Assembly: GCA_040285825.1 (NCBI GenBank)
Contig: JAUPSS010000002.1
Location: 434,001 to 498,000 of the forward strand
Origin: Eukaryota sp. TZLM1-RC
Taxonomy: Eukaryota; Metamonada: BaSk clade
DNA: 64,000 nucleotides
Direction of reading: 5' to 3'
Shown: positions 40,908 to 50,959 of the stretch, one piece after another
Layout of the letters: each line of letters begins with the position of its first letter
Numbering within the stretch: position 1 is the first letter of the stretch
Translations under genes and position numbers: made by a program
The notes under the pieces: model-generated
Databases searched by the model: none
Told to the model about the DNA's origin: nothing
Seen by the model: the letters and a program-made list of their open reading frames with translations, nothing else

Positions 40908-43367
40908 ATGGATCTGCAACAGGCTGCTCATCATTTAATATCTCAGTTAGGTGAGGATGGCGTTGTCGATTCTGATGAATTTCACCGAATTATAGATGGT
41001 TTTAACAGCTCAGGTGTATCTCAAACTCGTATTTCCAGTGCCTCCTCCAGAATATCATCATCAATTAACATTGATCTTTCATTGTACCCAACTCATCTGT
41101 CTTTTGACCATATAGTTTCTATCTTGGAGACCCTTACTGATAAACAACAAGAAGATTTAATATGGTGGTGTCACAGTGTCGTACAGATTGAACAGCAACT
41201 TGTAGAGCGTTTTGAACGTGATTACTTACTTTTGACTTGCTGTTGCGATTTACTCGTTACTTTAAACAGAGGATCAATACTGGTCAAGGCAGAATCCAAC
41301 CTCCTTAACATCATTCCTTCTTCTCTTCTCTCCTTTCTCATCAAAACTGTCGATAATCTTAACCAATCTCACTCTTCATATACCACTCAGTCTGTTTTGG
41401 ATGAATATAGATCCAAACTTACAGGGTTTCTCCTGCCCGGTAATGATAATGACATTGATCCTAGTGTTTTAGCTGGTGACTTTAGGAGTTTTTGCTTGCC
41501 AATTTGTTGTTTAATACTAAGTATTGAGCATTTCAATTGTGCTAAATTAAAAGAATTATTTTTTACAAATTTTGACTACTTATTGCTCAATAGTGAGGTT
41601 ATCTTTAATGATGGTTTGGAAGATTGTACTGTAGAATTTAACATTATCCTTAAGGAAATATTAAAAATTTTTGGAGGAGAAGTTGATGAAGTTTTGATTT
41701 GCTCAATTGAATATTCTGGACTTTTTGACATTCTACCGACAATTCTTGAATATTTGACCAATGATGACGTGTTTATTGAGCTATTCGCACGTAACGATAA
41801 TCATTTCAATTCAAAACATGACATTTTGTGCAACTTAATCTCTTTTATTTTCACTCTAACAATCAGAAACTGCAGCTATTGTTTATTTATTGATCTTTTC
41901 ACTGTTATTACCCATCCTTTGGGTTCTGATGTTTATTTTTTAGATTTTCTTATTCAATTAATTAATGATAATCTCACTGAAAATTCTGTTATTTGTATTT
42001 TGTCTAACGCTGAATTTAGTAAGTTTTTATTGTCAAAGTTTGAAAATTTGTTGAGGTATTCTCTAAGGAAAATTTCAGTTTCTTTTGTGCTAGTTTTTGT
42101 TGATCTGTTGTTCTTGACAGCTCACTTAGAGCTCACCTTGATTGACAAAAATTTCGACTTGTCAACCTCTCTAGACAAGCTTGAATTTTCAACTGTAAAC
42201 CTGGAAAATTTATTGATTCTTGCCGGTTGTATAGTAGAAGCTCATATCTCCGAGCAAAGTCTTGTCTCTTCCTCTGATTTTGAGCCAGTGTTGACATTCT
42301 TTGACCGCCTTGCTTCGTTTGAAATTCCACGCGTCTCCCAAATAGTTGGTGATTTAATTGCAAATAATTCATTCCTTTTAAGAACAGTCTTGTCTCTGGA
42401 AGGTAACTACTATGAATTTAATATACCCGGGAAATCTTTAATTTGTGGGATCGTCAAATCCGAATATTTAAATGCAACGTGTCATTCACTCTTGTCCAAT
42501 CAAAGTCAAGCCATTTCTGATTTAAGGTCAATATTAGTCAATCAGTTTCCTTCGCCTATCATCCCTACTTATTCTTCAATGATTTCGATGTCAAGGAGTA
42601 CAATGAAAGGTGTGGTCTTTGGAGTCTTGGTGACTCTTTCTCGTTCAATCAATAGATTGGAAATTTCTGATCTCTATCTCAAAAAATTGGTTAATTCTAT
42701 TGATATTTTACCCTCAATTTCTGAGTTGATTGATTCCTTCCACTTAGTTGTATCTTCCTTAGTCTCTCAATCAGGAAGTTCTGAGGTTCTGGCAATGAAG
42801 CTCACAGATTTGGTTGATATGTTGAAGTTGTTTCGTGCAAAGGTTTCTCAATGTCCGATATTGATCAATCAGTTAGTGGACAAGGGAGAGATGATTGTCA
42901 ATCATTTTGATGAAGTTGATGGTGTGAATTCTACATCAATTGATTCTACTTTCTATGTAAATGCACTGTTTTCGCAGCAATTTAGTGAATTTTTCACACA
43001 ATTTCCAGCATCGAGTCCATTACAAAGTCTTTCATCTATCCAATCTATTATTAATTCACAAGATTTGACACCAGAGTTGATTGTTTATTTACTCAACTTT
43101 CTAATCATTAGCCCAATGGTTGTTTCATTGGACTCAACTAGTCCAATTTCTGACCATTTCCCTTTTCGACTAGAGTCAGATTTCGAAATAAATTCAAAGG
43201 TATCTGACACTGAGTTTCATGAAGATATCTTAATTTCTACTGTCAGGGTCAATGAACAATTGACCCTTCTTTTGATGTTTTGTGGTAATCGATTTTTATT
43301 AGCTTTGAATAAGAATTTACAACCCATTGAGAAATCTACTATTAAGGATATTTATTGTTTGGGCTGA
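40908..43367 (+). CDS. Large helical protein of unknown function (819 residues)
   Basis: A clean ATG at 40908 opens 819 codons rich in Leu, Ile, Ser and Asp with amphipathic helices throughout. A short N-terminal helix contains GEDGVVDSDEFHRIIDGF, which resembles half an EF-hand but lacks a full loop. A Ser-rich spacer (RISSASSRISSSINI) follows at about 42-55. The body (about 60-760) looks like an armadillo/HEAT-type solenoid with repeated short helices. A hydrophobic C-terminal segment (LTLLLMFCGNRFLLALN) follows. There is no signal peptide and no convincing membrane span. No family is recognised. It is convergent with the cyclin gene, 125 bp apart. Confidence 0.75.
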   Translation: MDLQQAAHHLISQLGEDGVVDSDEFHRIIDGFNSSGVSQTRISSASSRISSSINIDLSLYPTHLSFDHIVSILETLTDKQQEDLIWWCHSVVQIEQQLVERFERDYLLLTCCCDLLVTLNRGSILVKAESNLLNIIPSSLLSFLIKTVDNLNQSHSSYTTQSVLDEYRSKLTGFLLPGNDNDIDPSVLAGDFRSFCLPICCLILSIEHFNCAKLKELFFTNFDYLLLNSEVIFNDGLEDCTVEFNIILKEILKIFGGEVDEVLICSIEYSGLFDILPTILEYLTNDDVFIELFARNDNHFNSKHDILCNLISFIFTLTIRNCSYCLFIDLFTVITHPLGSDVYFLDFLIQLINDNLTENSVICILSNAEFSKFLLSKFENLLRYSLRKISVSFVLVFVDLLFLTAHLELTLIDKNFDLSTSLDKLEFSTVNLENLLILAGCIVEAHISEQSLVSSSDFEPVLTFFDRLASFEIPRVSQIVGDLIANNSFLLRTVLSLEGNYYEFNIPGKSLICGIVKSEYLNATCHSLLSNQSQAISDLRSILVNQFPSPIIPTYSSMISMSRSTMKGVVFGVLVTLSRSINRLEISDLYLKKLVNSIDILPSISELIDSFHLVVSSLVSQSGSSEVLAMKLTDLVDMLKLFRAKVSQCPILINQLVDKGEMIVNHFDEVDGVNSTSIDSTFYVNALFSQQFSEFFTQFPASSPLQSLSSIQSIINSQDLTPELIVYLLNFLIISPMVVSLDSTSPISDHFPFRLESDFEINSKVSDTEFHEDILISTVRVNEQLTLLLMFCGNRFLLALNKNLQPIEKSTIKDIYCLG

Positions 43368-43492
43368 TTTTTTGATTTTTTCAGTTTTTTATATTTTTGA
43401 TGTACATTATTGTATTATATTATGTTGCACTTTGTTTGCTCAATATACCAATACATATTGTTAAAATGAAATATATATTTTTACACAAGCAC

Positions 43493-44029
43493 TCAGTTCG
43501 ACTCGTGAGCTTTGGTAAAGATCTTCCTATAACGATGAAATGTTTCCGTAGAAACGATAGTCTTGTAATCCAAAAGCTTTAGAAACTTTGCTTCCAGGTT
43601 ATTAATCCTATGTACAGTTGTTTGTCCAATTAAAGCCCACGAAGAATTGGTTAATGAGTGGTCATTGTAAGTTTTGTCTGCAATGCAACAGCTAATCAAG
43701 ACAACTTCATTAACATTCATAGGAGTAACTCGGAAGTTTTGCTCGTTATTAGTAATCACAGAGTCAATGTAAACCAAGGCTGCAATGAAAATCGGAGTTT
43801 CCATTTCAGAAGACTTACATATATAAACTAAATTCTCAATAGTACTTCTCAATGAACTTAATCCAAAGGAAAAGCCTTTGTGACAAGCAAGTGTTGAAGA
43901 TTCAAAGGGTTTGATAACTCGGTTTAGTGTGCTGGAAACGAGATGAATTACGCAGAGGTTGATCCGTCGCTTGCAGCTTTTAATACTCTTTGTTATGATA
44001 GGTCTCTGATGTGATTGTTGTGAGGACAT
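43493..44029 (-). CDS. PHO80/U-P-type cyclin
   Basis: This 178-residue protein is one cyclin box of the PHO80-like group (Pfam Cyclin PF08613). It has PIFIAALVYIDSVITN, MNVNEVVLISCCIADKTYND (the conserved H-R-L-L-x-x-x-x-V-A-x-K-x-x-D-D helix, diverged), SSWALIGQTTVHRINNLEAK (the N-x-x-W-A-x-V-G-G-I-x-x-x-E-[IL]-N-x-L-E segment) and FLKLLDYKTIVSTETFHRY. Such cyclins pair with PHO85/CDK5-like kinases in nutrient sensing and cell-cycle control. Length is typical (about 170-220). The ATG at 44029 lies shortly before a PCI-domain gene end that reads away from it. Confidence 0.85.
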   Translation of the reverse strand: MSSQQSHQRPIITKSIKSCKRRINLCVIHLVSSTLNRVIKPFESSTLACHKGFSFGLSSLRSTIENLVYICKSSEMETPIFIAALVYIDSVITNNEQNFRVTPMNVNEVVLISCCIADKTYNDHSLTNSSWALIGQTTVHRINNLEAKFLKLLDYKTIVSTETFHRYRKIFTKAHESN

Positions 44030-44119
44030 TGTCCAATTTAATGCGTATTTGCAGTGGGAGACAGGCTAGTAGGTATAGGTTATCTCCAAAATGATGTTCT
44101 CAACGACTTCATATCGTGC

Positions 44120-44368
44120 AATGTTGGAAATTCTCCACAAGTTTTACTCAGAAATCACCAAGTGACACTAACAGAACTAAGCAAAGCAACAAAACAAACA
44201 ACAGAGAATGTCACAAAGTAGTTGATTGTACTGAACGAAACTCACATGCTTAGATGTAGAATTGACGAGGTACAAGGAGTTGTTTACCTATTGAGACCAA
44301 CTGAGCTCAAGATTGACCTATCAACTAGAGTGTCAATTCTCTTAGATAGAATACGTGGTGTATTGTAA
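44120..44368 (+). pseudogene. PCI/winged-helix C-terminus, RPN9 (PSMD13)-like, truncated
   Basis: The frame HQVTLTELSKATKQTTENV, a TAG at 44219-44221, then LIVLNETHMLRCRIDEVQGV and VYLLRPTELKIDLSTRV ends at TAA 44366-44368. It follows the RPN9 winged-helix pattern (ITFQEIAKSAKITVNEVE, LVMKALSVGLVKGSIDEVD, VQPRVL). RPN9 is a proteasome-lid subunit. The rest of the gene is not upstream, so this is only its last quarter. The in-frame TAG makes expression unlikely. Another PCI protein (COP9 signalosome or eIF3) is possible. The last 23 codons, with the stop, and the 3' flank form the repeat also found at 3136-3397. Confidence 0.5.
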
Positions 44369-44560
44369 CACACTCTTCAACAATGAGATTGTTTAGATTT
44401 AATACAATATGCAAAGTACCTCATGCTACATTCAAATCATGTGAACATCATGAAGTAGATATCATAGAAAGACAGAGACTAAATACCTGTAGAAACCATT
44501 GCCAAAGTACCAAAGTAATTTCATTTTTGTTTACAATTTTATTTTATTTTAAGTAATGAC
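44299..44560 (+). repeat. 262-bp duplicated gene end (partner at 3136-3397)
   Basis: This copy is the likely source because the PCI-gene frame continues upstream of the repeat here but not at 3.1 kb. It contains a 57-codon ORF (44383-44556) starting MRLFRFNTICKVPHATFKSC that is intact in both copies with two amino-acid differences, and it is rich in Cys and His. Past the TAA at 44561-44563 another 94-codon open stretch (44564-44845) begins, STQCCRFNRTRRKCIEPVND, without a Met; its family is unknown. Confidence 0.9.
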
Positions 44561-45004
44561 TAAATTTCCACACAATGTTGTAGATTCAATAGAACACGCA
44601 GGAAATGCATTGAGCCTGTTAACGACTACGATAAGACTTTCAAAGAATCATTACAGATTCTTCAGGACTTTATCAATGAGTTTAAATTTGAAAATGATGT
44701 AAACGCAACTATTCTTTCCTTTCTATTTTGCTTGCGAATAATAGAAAACTGGCTCAATGTGAATATTAAAAACGAATCGAATAGAGTGCAGTACAGCAAT
44801 TTGGATAGGGTAGAAAAGAGGTCTTATTTGGAAAGTAAAAAGTGAAAAATCCACAAAATAAAATCAATACTACTAAAAAAGTCCACTAAAGAATGAAAAA
44901 TGAACATTACAAACACAGCAACCAAGCAGAACTGACAAACAAAAACTGTTCAACTTAGAGAATTGGTAATAAAATAAACAAAAGAATATTAAATTATTAA
45001 ATAT

Positions 45005-46216
45005 TTACACACCAATCAACTTTGGGGACTTGCAATCCTGATTGTCCCTTGATCCACATTGTCCATAGCTATTACAGCCATAGGCCCAAAGTCTACCTTT
45101 AGAATAAGCAAAAACATTAAAACTACCCGCAAAAACTCTTTTGATGTTGGACAAATAGGGAATCTTTCGCGGTATTCTGATGGTTTCCTCATCTTGAAAT
45201 CCAAAACACTGGTTCTCGTTATCACCAGCAAAATAAACTTCCCCGTGATTATTTAAAAAGATAGATACATCTCCAGAAGCTGCTACCTTTCTAACATTCT
45301 CCAATTCAGGGATTCTAGTGGGTTGTTTCACTCTGTTTAAATGTCCAAGCCCTGTTTCACCCTTTGAGTTGATTCCCCAAGACCACACGTCACCAGAAAC
45401 GTCAACAATCAAAAAATGATTGTAACCAGCAGCAACACAAACTGCATTAATGTCATAGCTTTTTACACTCCAAGACTGTTCATAGTACCGTTCTACCGTT
45501 GAAACTGGATCAAAAAGTAATCTCCTTAATGGAACCCATCCTTTGGTGTACGTCATGACGCTCCCATCACCAGTAATCATGATTAAAACATCGTCGTAAT
45601 TGTCAATCATTGAAATGGAAGGGACATCAATCAATTTGATTGGTTGGTTGCCTCCCCATTGTATTAATTGTCCATTGTCAGTAAGAGCAAACGAATATCT
45701 ACCACCCGCAATGACTTTGGTTACGTTATAAGGACAATCAATCACAGAAAGAGGTAGTATGGATTCATTTGATTGGTTGATTTGATTGAATTGATTTCCC
45801 CCAAGTCCGTAAACTGTCCCATCTAGAGCTAGTAATAAGGAATGATCAACACCTGCTGAAATTGATACAATATTGGAGACGTTTAGCTTGTGAGGGACAT
45901 ATACTTCATCAGGCAGGCAACTTGAGATTTGGCCAGATGTGTTGCAGCCAAACCCCACAACATCACCACCTTTGAGGAGCAGGAGAGTGTGGGAATAGCC
46001 GGATACTTGTACCCGTGACGGTATTCTCCGTGTTGTATGTATAGAGAGGACACTTGAGGAACCCGAGGAAGATGTAGATCTGCCCGATAGATCATAATGT
46101 TGAGGTGTGCCAGGAAGACAATCAAGGTTCTGTACAGTAGAATTGACAATTGAGCACTTGAGAATAGGATCGCCAACAGAAGACTTGGATAACAGGGAAT
46201 TTCCACATGGGTACAT
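45005..46216 (-). CDS. RCC1-repeat protein
   Basis: This 403-residue protein is made of about seven RCC1 blades. Examples are SGYSHTLLLLKGGDVVGFGC, SISAGVDHSLLLALDGTVYG, VAAGYNHFLIVDVSGDVWSW and WAYGCNSYGQCGS at the C-terminus. It has no extra domains and is the length of a single propeller. RCC1 itself is the Ran exchange factor on chromatin. Many protist RCC1-like proteins have other partners, and the chromatin-binding N-terminal tail is not obvious, so Ran exchange should not be assumed. The ATG at 46216 is used instead of the upstream GTG. A broken fragment of the same repeat family lies at 54623-55060. Confidence 0.85.
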   Translation of the reverse strand: MYPCGNSLLSKSSVGDPILKCSIVNSTVQNLDCLPGTPQHYDLSGRSTSSSGSSSVLSIHTTRRIPSRVQVSGYSHTLLLLKGGDVVGFGCNTSGQISSCLPDEVYVPHKLNVSNIVSISAGVDHSLLLALDGTVYGLGGNQFNQINQSNESILPLSVIDCPYNVTKVIAGGRYSFALTDNGQLIQWGGNQPIKLIDVPSISMIDNYDDVLIMITGDGSVMTYTKGWVPLRRLLFDPVSTVERYYEQSWSVKSYDINAVCVAAGYNHFLIVDVSGDVWSWGINSKGETGLGHLNRVKQPTRIPELENVRKVAASGDVSIFLNNHGEVYFAGDNENQCFGFQDEETIRIPRKIPYLSNIKRVFAGSFNVFAYSKGRLWAYGCNSYGQCGSRDNQDCKSPKLIGV

Positions 46217-46510
46217 TTGGACCAGCACAGACAGAAAAACAGGCTACAACTCACAAACAGCAATTCTGAAAATTGAACAAGGAGGAAAAAGACATGGCTG
46301 ACATCGTGAGATCACGTGATTTCACTGTTCGGAATTACCACATGTTCGAAACCGGTGTTCTGATCTCATCAACTCATTTTCAGTTTTGATTTTCAATTTT
46401 GATTTGACCAGTAAATGTCTGTCCCATCCTACAAACTCTTAACATAACACCCTACAAACACTCATAGTGGAAGGAAGGACAATGTTAATTGTCGTCTTTG
46501 CAACGAGTTA

Positions 46511-46765
46511 ATGACTAGGAAAAACTACCCCTTTGTTGGAAACTTTTGTCCCAAACTTCGAAACAGAGGAGTTTCACTTCGTGATAAGCTCGATCTTGCT
46601 TCTTGCGAAACTCTCAACCAAGTCCGAAACTCTTGTTCACTGGATCTTTTACCGAACTCTCAATCACCTAATGCACCTCCTGACAAACAACCACAAATAA
46701 ATGATGTTTTTTCTTTGGCCAACAACTTCAAGGAAATTTGTTATCTTGCTCTTTCAAACATGTAG
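46511..46765 (+). CDS. Small hypothetical protein, possibly with an intron at its 3' end
   Basis: The ATG at 46511 opens 84 codons containing PKLRNRGVSLRDKLDLASCE and a Pro/Asn-rich linker. The frame ends SNM then TAG inside ATGTAGGC. If GTAGGC to TTCTAG (about 38 nt) is an intron, the protein gains FAVILSLPIVTIP before a TAA. No family is recognised. It is divergent from the RCC1 gene, 294 bp apart. Confidence 0.35.
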   Translation: MTRKNYPFVGNFCPKLRNRGVSLRDKLDLASCETLNQVRNSCSLDLLPNSQSPNAPPDKQPQINDVFSLANNFKEICYLALSNM

Positions 46766-48039
46766 GCATCGTTCTTTTGGTGTTTTGGCTTCGTTCTAGG
46801 TTTGCAGTAATCCTTAGCTTGCCAATCGTCACCATTCCCTAACTTCTATTCCTTGCTTTTGTAGATACTGAAAAACAATCCGTGACACTTGTCATTATCT
46901 GCTTTTTGTCAATGTCGTGTCAAGTGAATTTTTCATTTATCATCCTCTTTTATCAGATCACCTTCTTCAATTCCATAGTATCATCTATTATATGCTGTGT
47001 TTGGTATAAATAATGTTTTATATTGTTGAGTTCGTGTTCTACATCGTAAGTCGGTGATAGACTGTTTTTCCAGAATTCATGTTATTGGAAAATCATCAAT
47101 TAAAAGACCTTATCACCAGCCATTTCCACATATCTACCGGGCCAGAATCACCCATTACAGTTTTGAGAGGCTCAATTATTTCATTGTCTTAAATATATTT
47201 TGGCAGTCGCTCAAAAAATTTGTCGTTCTACTGGTAGTTTCTTTTTTTTCAACATAGAAAAACTAATCAAAACAAGTGAAAAACATGTCAATGTTTGAAG
47301 ACAACCTTGACATCAGATGTGGGGCACACGGAGCAATCAACAACAAGGGAAAAGAGACAAAATTGAGTGGAGGAATTGAAGATGGTGGAGTTGGTTTAGC
47401 AAAATTTTATGCACTCCAAAGTTGAAAATTTGTGCTCTTTTATTTCCTTTAATTAGCTCAGCTACGACAAAGAAAAAAAAGAAACAAATGTGGATTTGAT
47501 AATTTATAATGTTCTTTCAATTTTTCACAGTTCAAATGAGAAAAGCTCAACTCCAACTTCAATCCCGATTTAATGTTAAATCATGTTCCATTCAAGATAA
47601 ATTAGCACATCTTGTTGAACTAGAAGTTGGAAAACAGGTGTCACTTGCACTGTTACACGTTTGTTGTGTTGAAAATATCCTAATTTTTATGGGGAATTTA
47701 CCAAATTAACTCTTTAATTCTCAAATGATCTCATTTTAATAAGGAAAGCTTGTCTTGCAAATTTAATTGGTACTGATGATTTACCCAACTTTATGGACAT
47801 CTATCCATCTCCGAAGGTGGTTATTTATGAAATTGAACCAACACACTGGTCCCAGCCATCTTCCTCCTTTGTCGCCAGGAATCTCTCCATCTTTGGTTCA
47901 CTTCCTATGTTATCAAGAAACTCACTAAAACATATGTCAAAATTCATGAAACATTGGACTTTGGAAAATGTATTAATCAGCAATTTGTAAAAGAAAAGAT
48001 GAGGTCATTTTATCGGGCCTTTGACTGAATGCCAAGAAA
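46766..48039. other. Gene-poor stretch with unassigned coding debris
   Basis: About 1.3 kb. Frames at 47509-47709 (KSCSIQDKLAHLVELEVGKQ) and 47793-47990 (MDIYPSPKVVIYEIEPTHWS) look protein-like but are short, shifted against each other and end in stops. They may be exons or remains of one lost gene. Another open stretch near 47890-48028 reads KLTKTYVKIHETLDFGKCIN and ends at a TGA. No family can be named. Confidence 0.35.
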
Positions 48040-48190
48040 TCGTATTAAATTTCAAACCAAATGTTGATCCTTGTAACAAATCATCTGTTTCTTGTTTACT
48101 GAAATCGGACTTTAATCCTTCGGAAATTGTTGAAGAAGCAAAAGTTATAAGAATAAGAGTCAAATTCACGCCTTGCTATTTAGTAGATAT
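48040..48190 (-). mobile_element. Short repeat shared with 7.1 kb, probable LINE tail
   Basis: About 110 bp match 7090-7205 closely in the same orientation. Read on the minus strand it gives VNLTLILITFASST and LKSDFSKQETDDLLQ, the same ending as the 7.1-kb copy. The stop present there is lost here. Confidence 0.45.
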
Positions 48191-48433
48191 TATTCTACAG
48201 TGTTCAACTAATTTGCTGTGTTAAGTATTTTTGGTCCAAATGCAAGCGAATATTTGGTTTCTTTTTCAATTTTGTGTCAGGCATTCAGAAATGCTGTCAA
48301 GAGTATTTACTGAAGAAGTAGGCTTATTTTTCGAGTATTCAAAAGTTTATTTAAATACATGCATTACATTATAAGTGAACTTGATAAAAAGTATGTTGTT
48401 TTTTTTGACCAAAATTTTAATTTTATTCAAAAC

Positions 48434-50510
48434 CTATAAATCAACATCTAAAAAATCCATCTCTCCCAGAACAAAAACACTAGATGCAACTCTCCCATAG
48501 TGAGATCCAAGAGAAAGCAAAGCATCAGAAACCATCTTCAACATCCCCTTAAAAATAGAAAACACAATTCTATTTTGCCAAAACAATCTGTTGAAATTTC
48601 TGCCAGTTCTTCTCTTTACAATCATTTCAAAATCATCCAAAAAACGTAAAGCAGTTGGTGCAAGTGAACCAAAAAGGGAAAATACAAATGGATACAAATT
48701 GTATTTTGCATGCTGTTGACTGGCCAATTTGGACAAAGGTTCATTGTATTTTTTGAATTTAAAATTTTCAGCATTTGAAAGGGGATTATGAATTTCAGAA
48801 TTAACTAGCCTTTCATTTGAGGCATTACAAGGATCAACAGACATTACATCCAATAAAATGAAACTTCCATCTAATCCAGGTAATATAACATCACCTCTAT
48901 TATTCTTATGAAAATCATCTTCAGTATCAAACAGATTTGACAACAGAGGTTCCAAGAAGGATTCAATTCAATGAGATTTACACATACAATATAACTGGTC
49001 TCTTACAGCATCATGAACCTTGCTTCTAAAAGTAATAAAATGTTTACAATTTAACAAATGAGTAGTTGTAATTTCTCGAGAACATTTACAAATTAAATTA
49101 TGAGGTAAATTATCAGGCCAGATAAAGGAACGAAATCTCATATTTAGAGTCCAAGCAGAATCGGTTAAGAGAGTACCATAAACTTGGGGAATTGTTGATA
49201 CAAGGCAGAAGAAGTACTGTCACACATATCTTGTAAAAGATTTGCAAAAGCGGGATTCTTTTTCTTGGCCAAGCCAAGTCTAACATCAAAATCCAAGCTT
49301 TCAAAAATCTTTGATAATTTTTGTTGAAGCTTTTTACAGCAAAACTGTAAATTAAAAAGAGATCGGTTTGGAATTTCTTGAATTGATTGAGGAAAACATT
49401 TGGTCCAAATTTGTGGCGGCAATTTTTCAAGTTCACAAGATAACTCATACAAATAGGGACTGCAATTGGGAACTAACAGATGAGAATCATCAGGAAATCT
49501 ACGAGAAAATTCATAAATAAAATTTTTGCCACCACCCAAGAATGCTGATTGACACAAAATTGAAGATTTAGTAAATCCAATACCACCCAAATTTGCTGAA
49601 GAAAATAAGTGACTTTTCAACATTCCTGGTTCTACATCCAATAAATCAGCAAAAAATTCTGTTCTCAATGAATTAAATGAACGACAAAAATCTAATGCTA
49701 TGGAAGGAGCACAAGATCTCAAAATGTGGGTTATACTCCCAGTGTAGCAAATTTTAAGCATGAAAAATTTAATATGCTTTTCTATATCTAAAGAAGAAAT
49801 TGAATCAAGTTCAATTATCATTTTTTCCAAAATAACTTGCAATTCATTCTGAATTTGAGGCACGTTTCCTAACCAACAACCAAGGAACTTAAAAGCATCA
49901 CTACTATAATTAGTAAAAGGGACAATAGAATCGTTTATCGCAAGATCTTGAGCAGAAGAGCCAATCAGAAGGCATTTGCTCGCATTAAGATAAAGCCCAA
50001 TATTTTTATATGAATCGGCAATTTCTTGAGCAACCAATTCTAGTAAATCGAATGAACCAATCAAGGATATATCATCCATATAAGCAACTATTTTTATAGA
50101 AGGGTATTTTTGCTTAATGATATTTAAAGTTTTGTGAATAGCTAAACAAAACAATAATGAACCTAAAGGATCACCTTGCTTCACTCCAGAAGATGATTTA
50201 AGACCAAATGAATTATAAATTAAATCTGATTCTTTCCCATAAAAATGATAGAAAAAACTCGATAGCTCAGGAAAATCAGATTTAATTACTTCAAAAATTG
50301 CTTCTCGCTTTACAGAATTAAAAGCATTTTTAAAGTCAAGATTAAAAATATAATTATTTTCCTCTGCATTAAAAAAAGTATCTGAGGCAATAGCAGCAAC
50401 AGAAGCACCATCAATTGTTTTGATTCCAAATTGATGGGGATTCAAAAATATAGAAGTATGTTGTTGATCCCATAAATTGTTGGGGAAATAATTATTACAG
50501 TATCAACTTT
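48434..50510 (-). mobile_element. RLE-class LINE (non-LTR retrotransposon): RT, zinc finger, endonuclease; 5'-truncated and broken
   Basis: This is the longest LINE copy. The RT (49165-50510) has motif A FNLDFKNAFNSVKREAIF, motif B SSSGVKQGDPLGSLLFCLAI, motif C KIVAYMDDISLIG, motif D LYLNASKCLL and motif E FKFLGCWLG. After a one-base shift near 49170 comes a C-C-H-C finger, LICKCSREITTTHLLNCKHF, then HDAVRDQLYCMCKS. After a TGA near 48967 comes the endonuclease-like domain, NRGDVILPGLDGSFILLDVM, and the tail SLFGSLAPTALRFLDDF. A finger followed by an R-x-D...[VI]-[VL]-D segment after the RT is the layout of R2/CRE-type elements with a restriction-like endonuclease. RT fingers and everything upstream are missing, so the element is 5'-truncated and inactive as it stands. 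Confidence 0.9.
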
Positions 50511-50959
50511 ACCGTTTGTTTTGTTTAAAAGTAGAAGGTTAAATTATCTTGTGCAAAAATAAGTTGAATTTGTTTATTGTATATTATTTTCATATTACAA
50601 AAAAGCGTTGAAACACGTGTCAAGAACATTGTAGAAAAGCAAATAGCTTTACAGAAGACTTTATTTCAAGAAACTAGAATTGTGTAGGACAATTAAGAAT
50701 TTTCAATTCCCCTCCAGTATCTTTTTTTACAGATAGAAAATCCTAAATCGTGTCAGGTTAAAGAAAACGGTTAATAAGTTGATTAAGAAAGGGGTCAACA
50801 TCGACACAGTCGCAGGATAGATCAACAACTCTACATGTAATGAAACTCTATTTTGAACACTTGATTAAATAGAACAATTAACAATTACAAATCAAACACT
50901 TCTCACAGATGCAAACTATTAAAAAACACAATTTATTTACAATCTTAATTAAAGAAATC
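50511..50959. other. Intergenic, no feature seen
   Basis: About 450 bp of A/T-rich sequence between the truncated 5' end of the LINE and the 3' end of the kinase gene. No gene or repeat is supported. Confidence 0.4.

Noticed and set aside
45005-46216. RCC1-like gene as the Ran exchange factor
   Set aside because: The repeats are clear, but the chromatin-binding tail and Ran-specific features are not visible; only the repeat family can be named.
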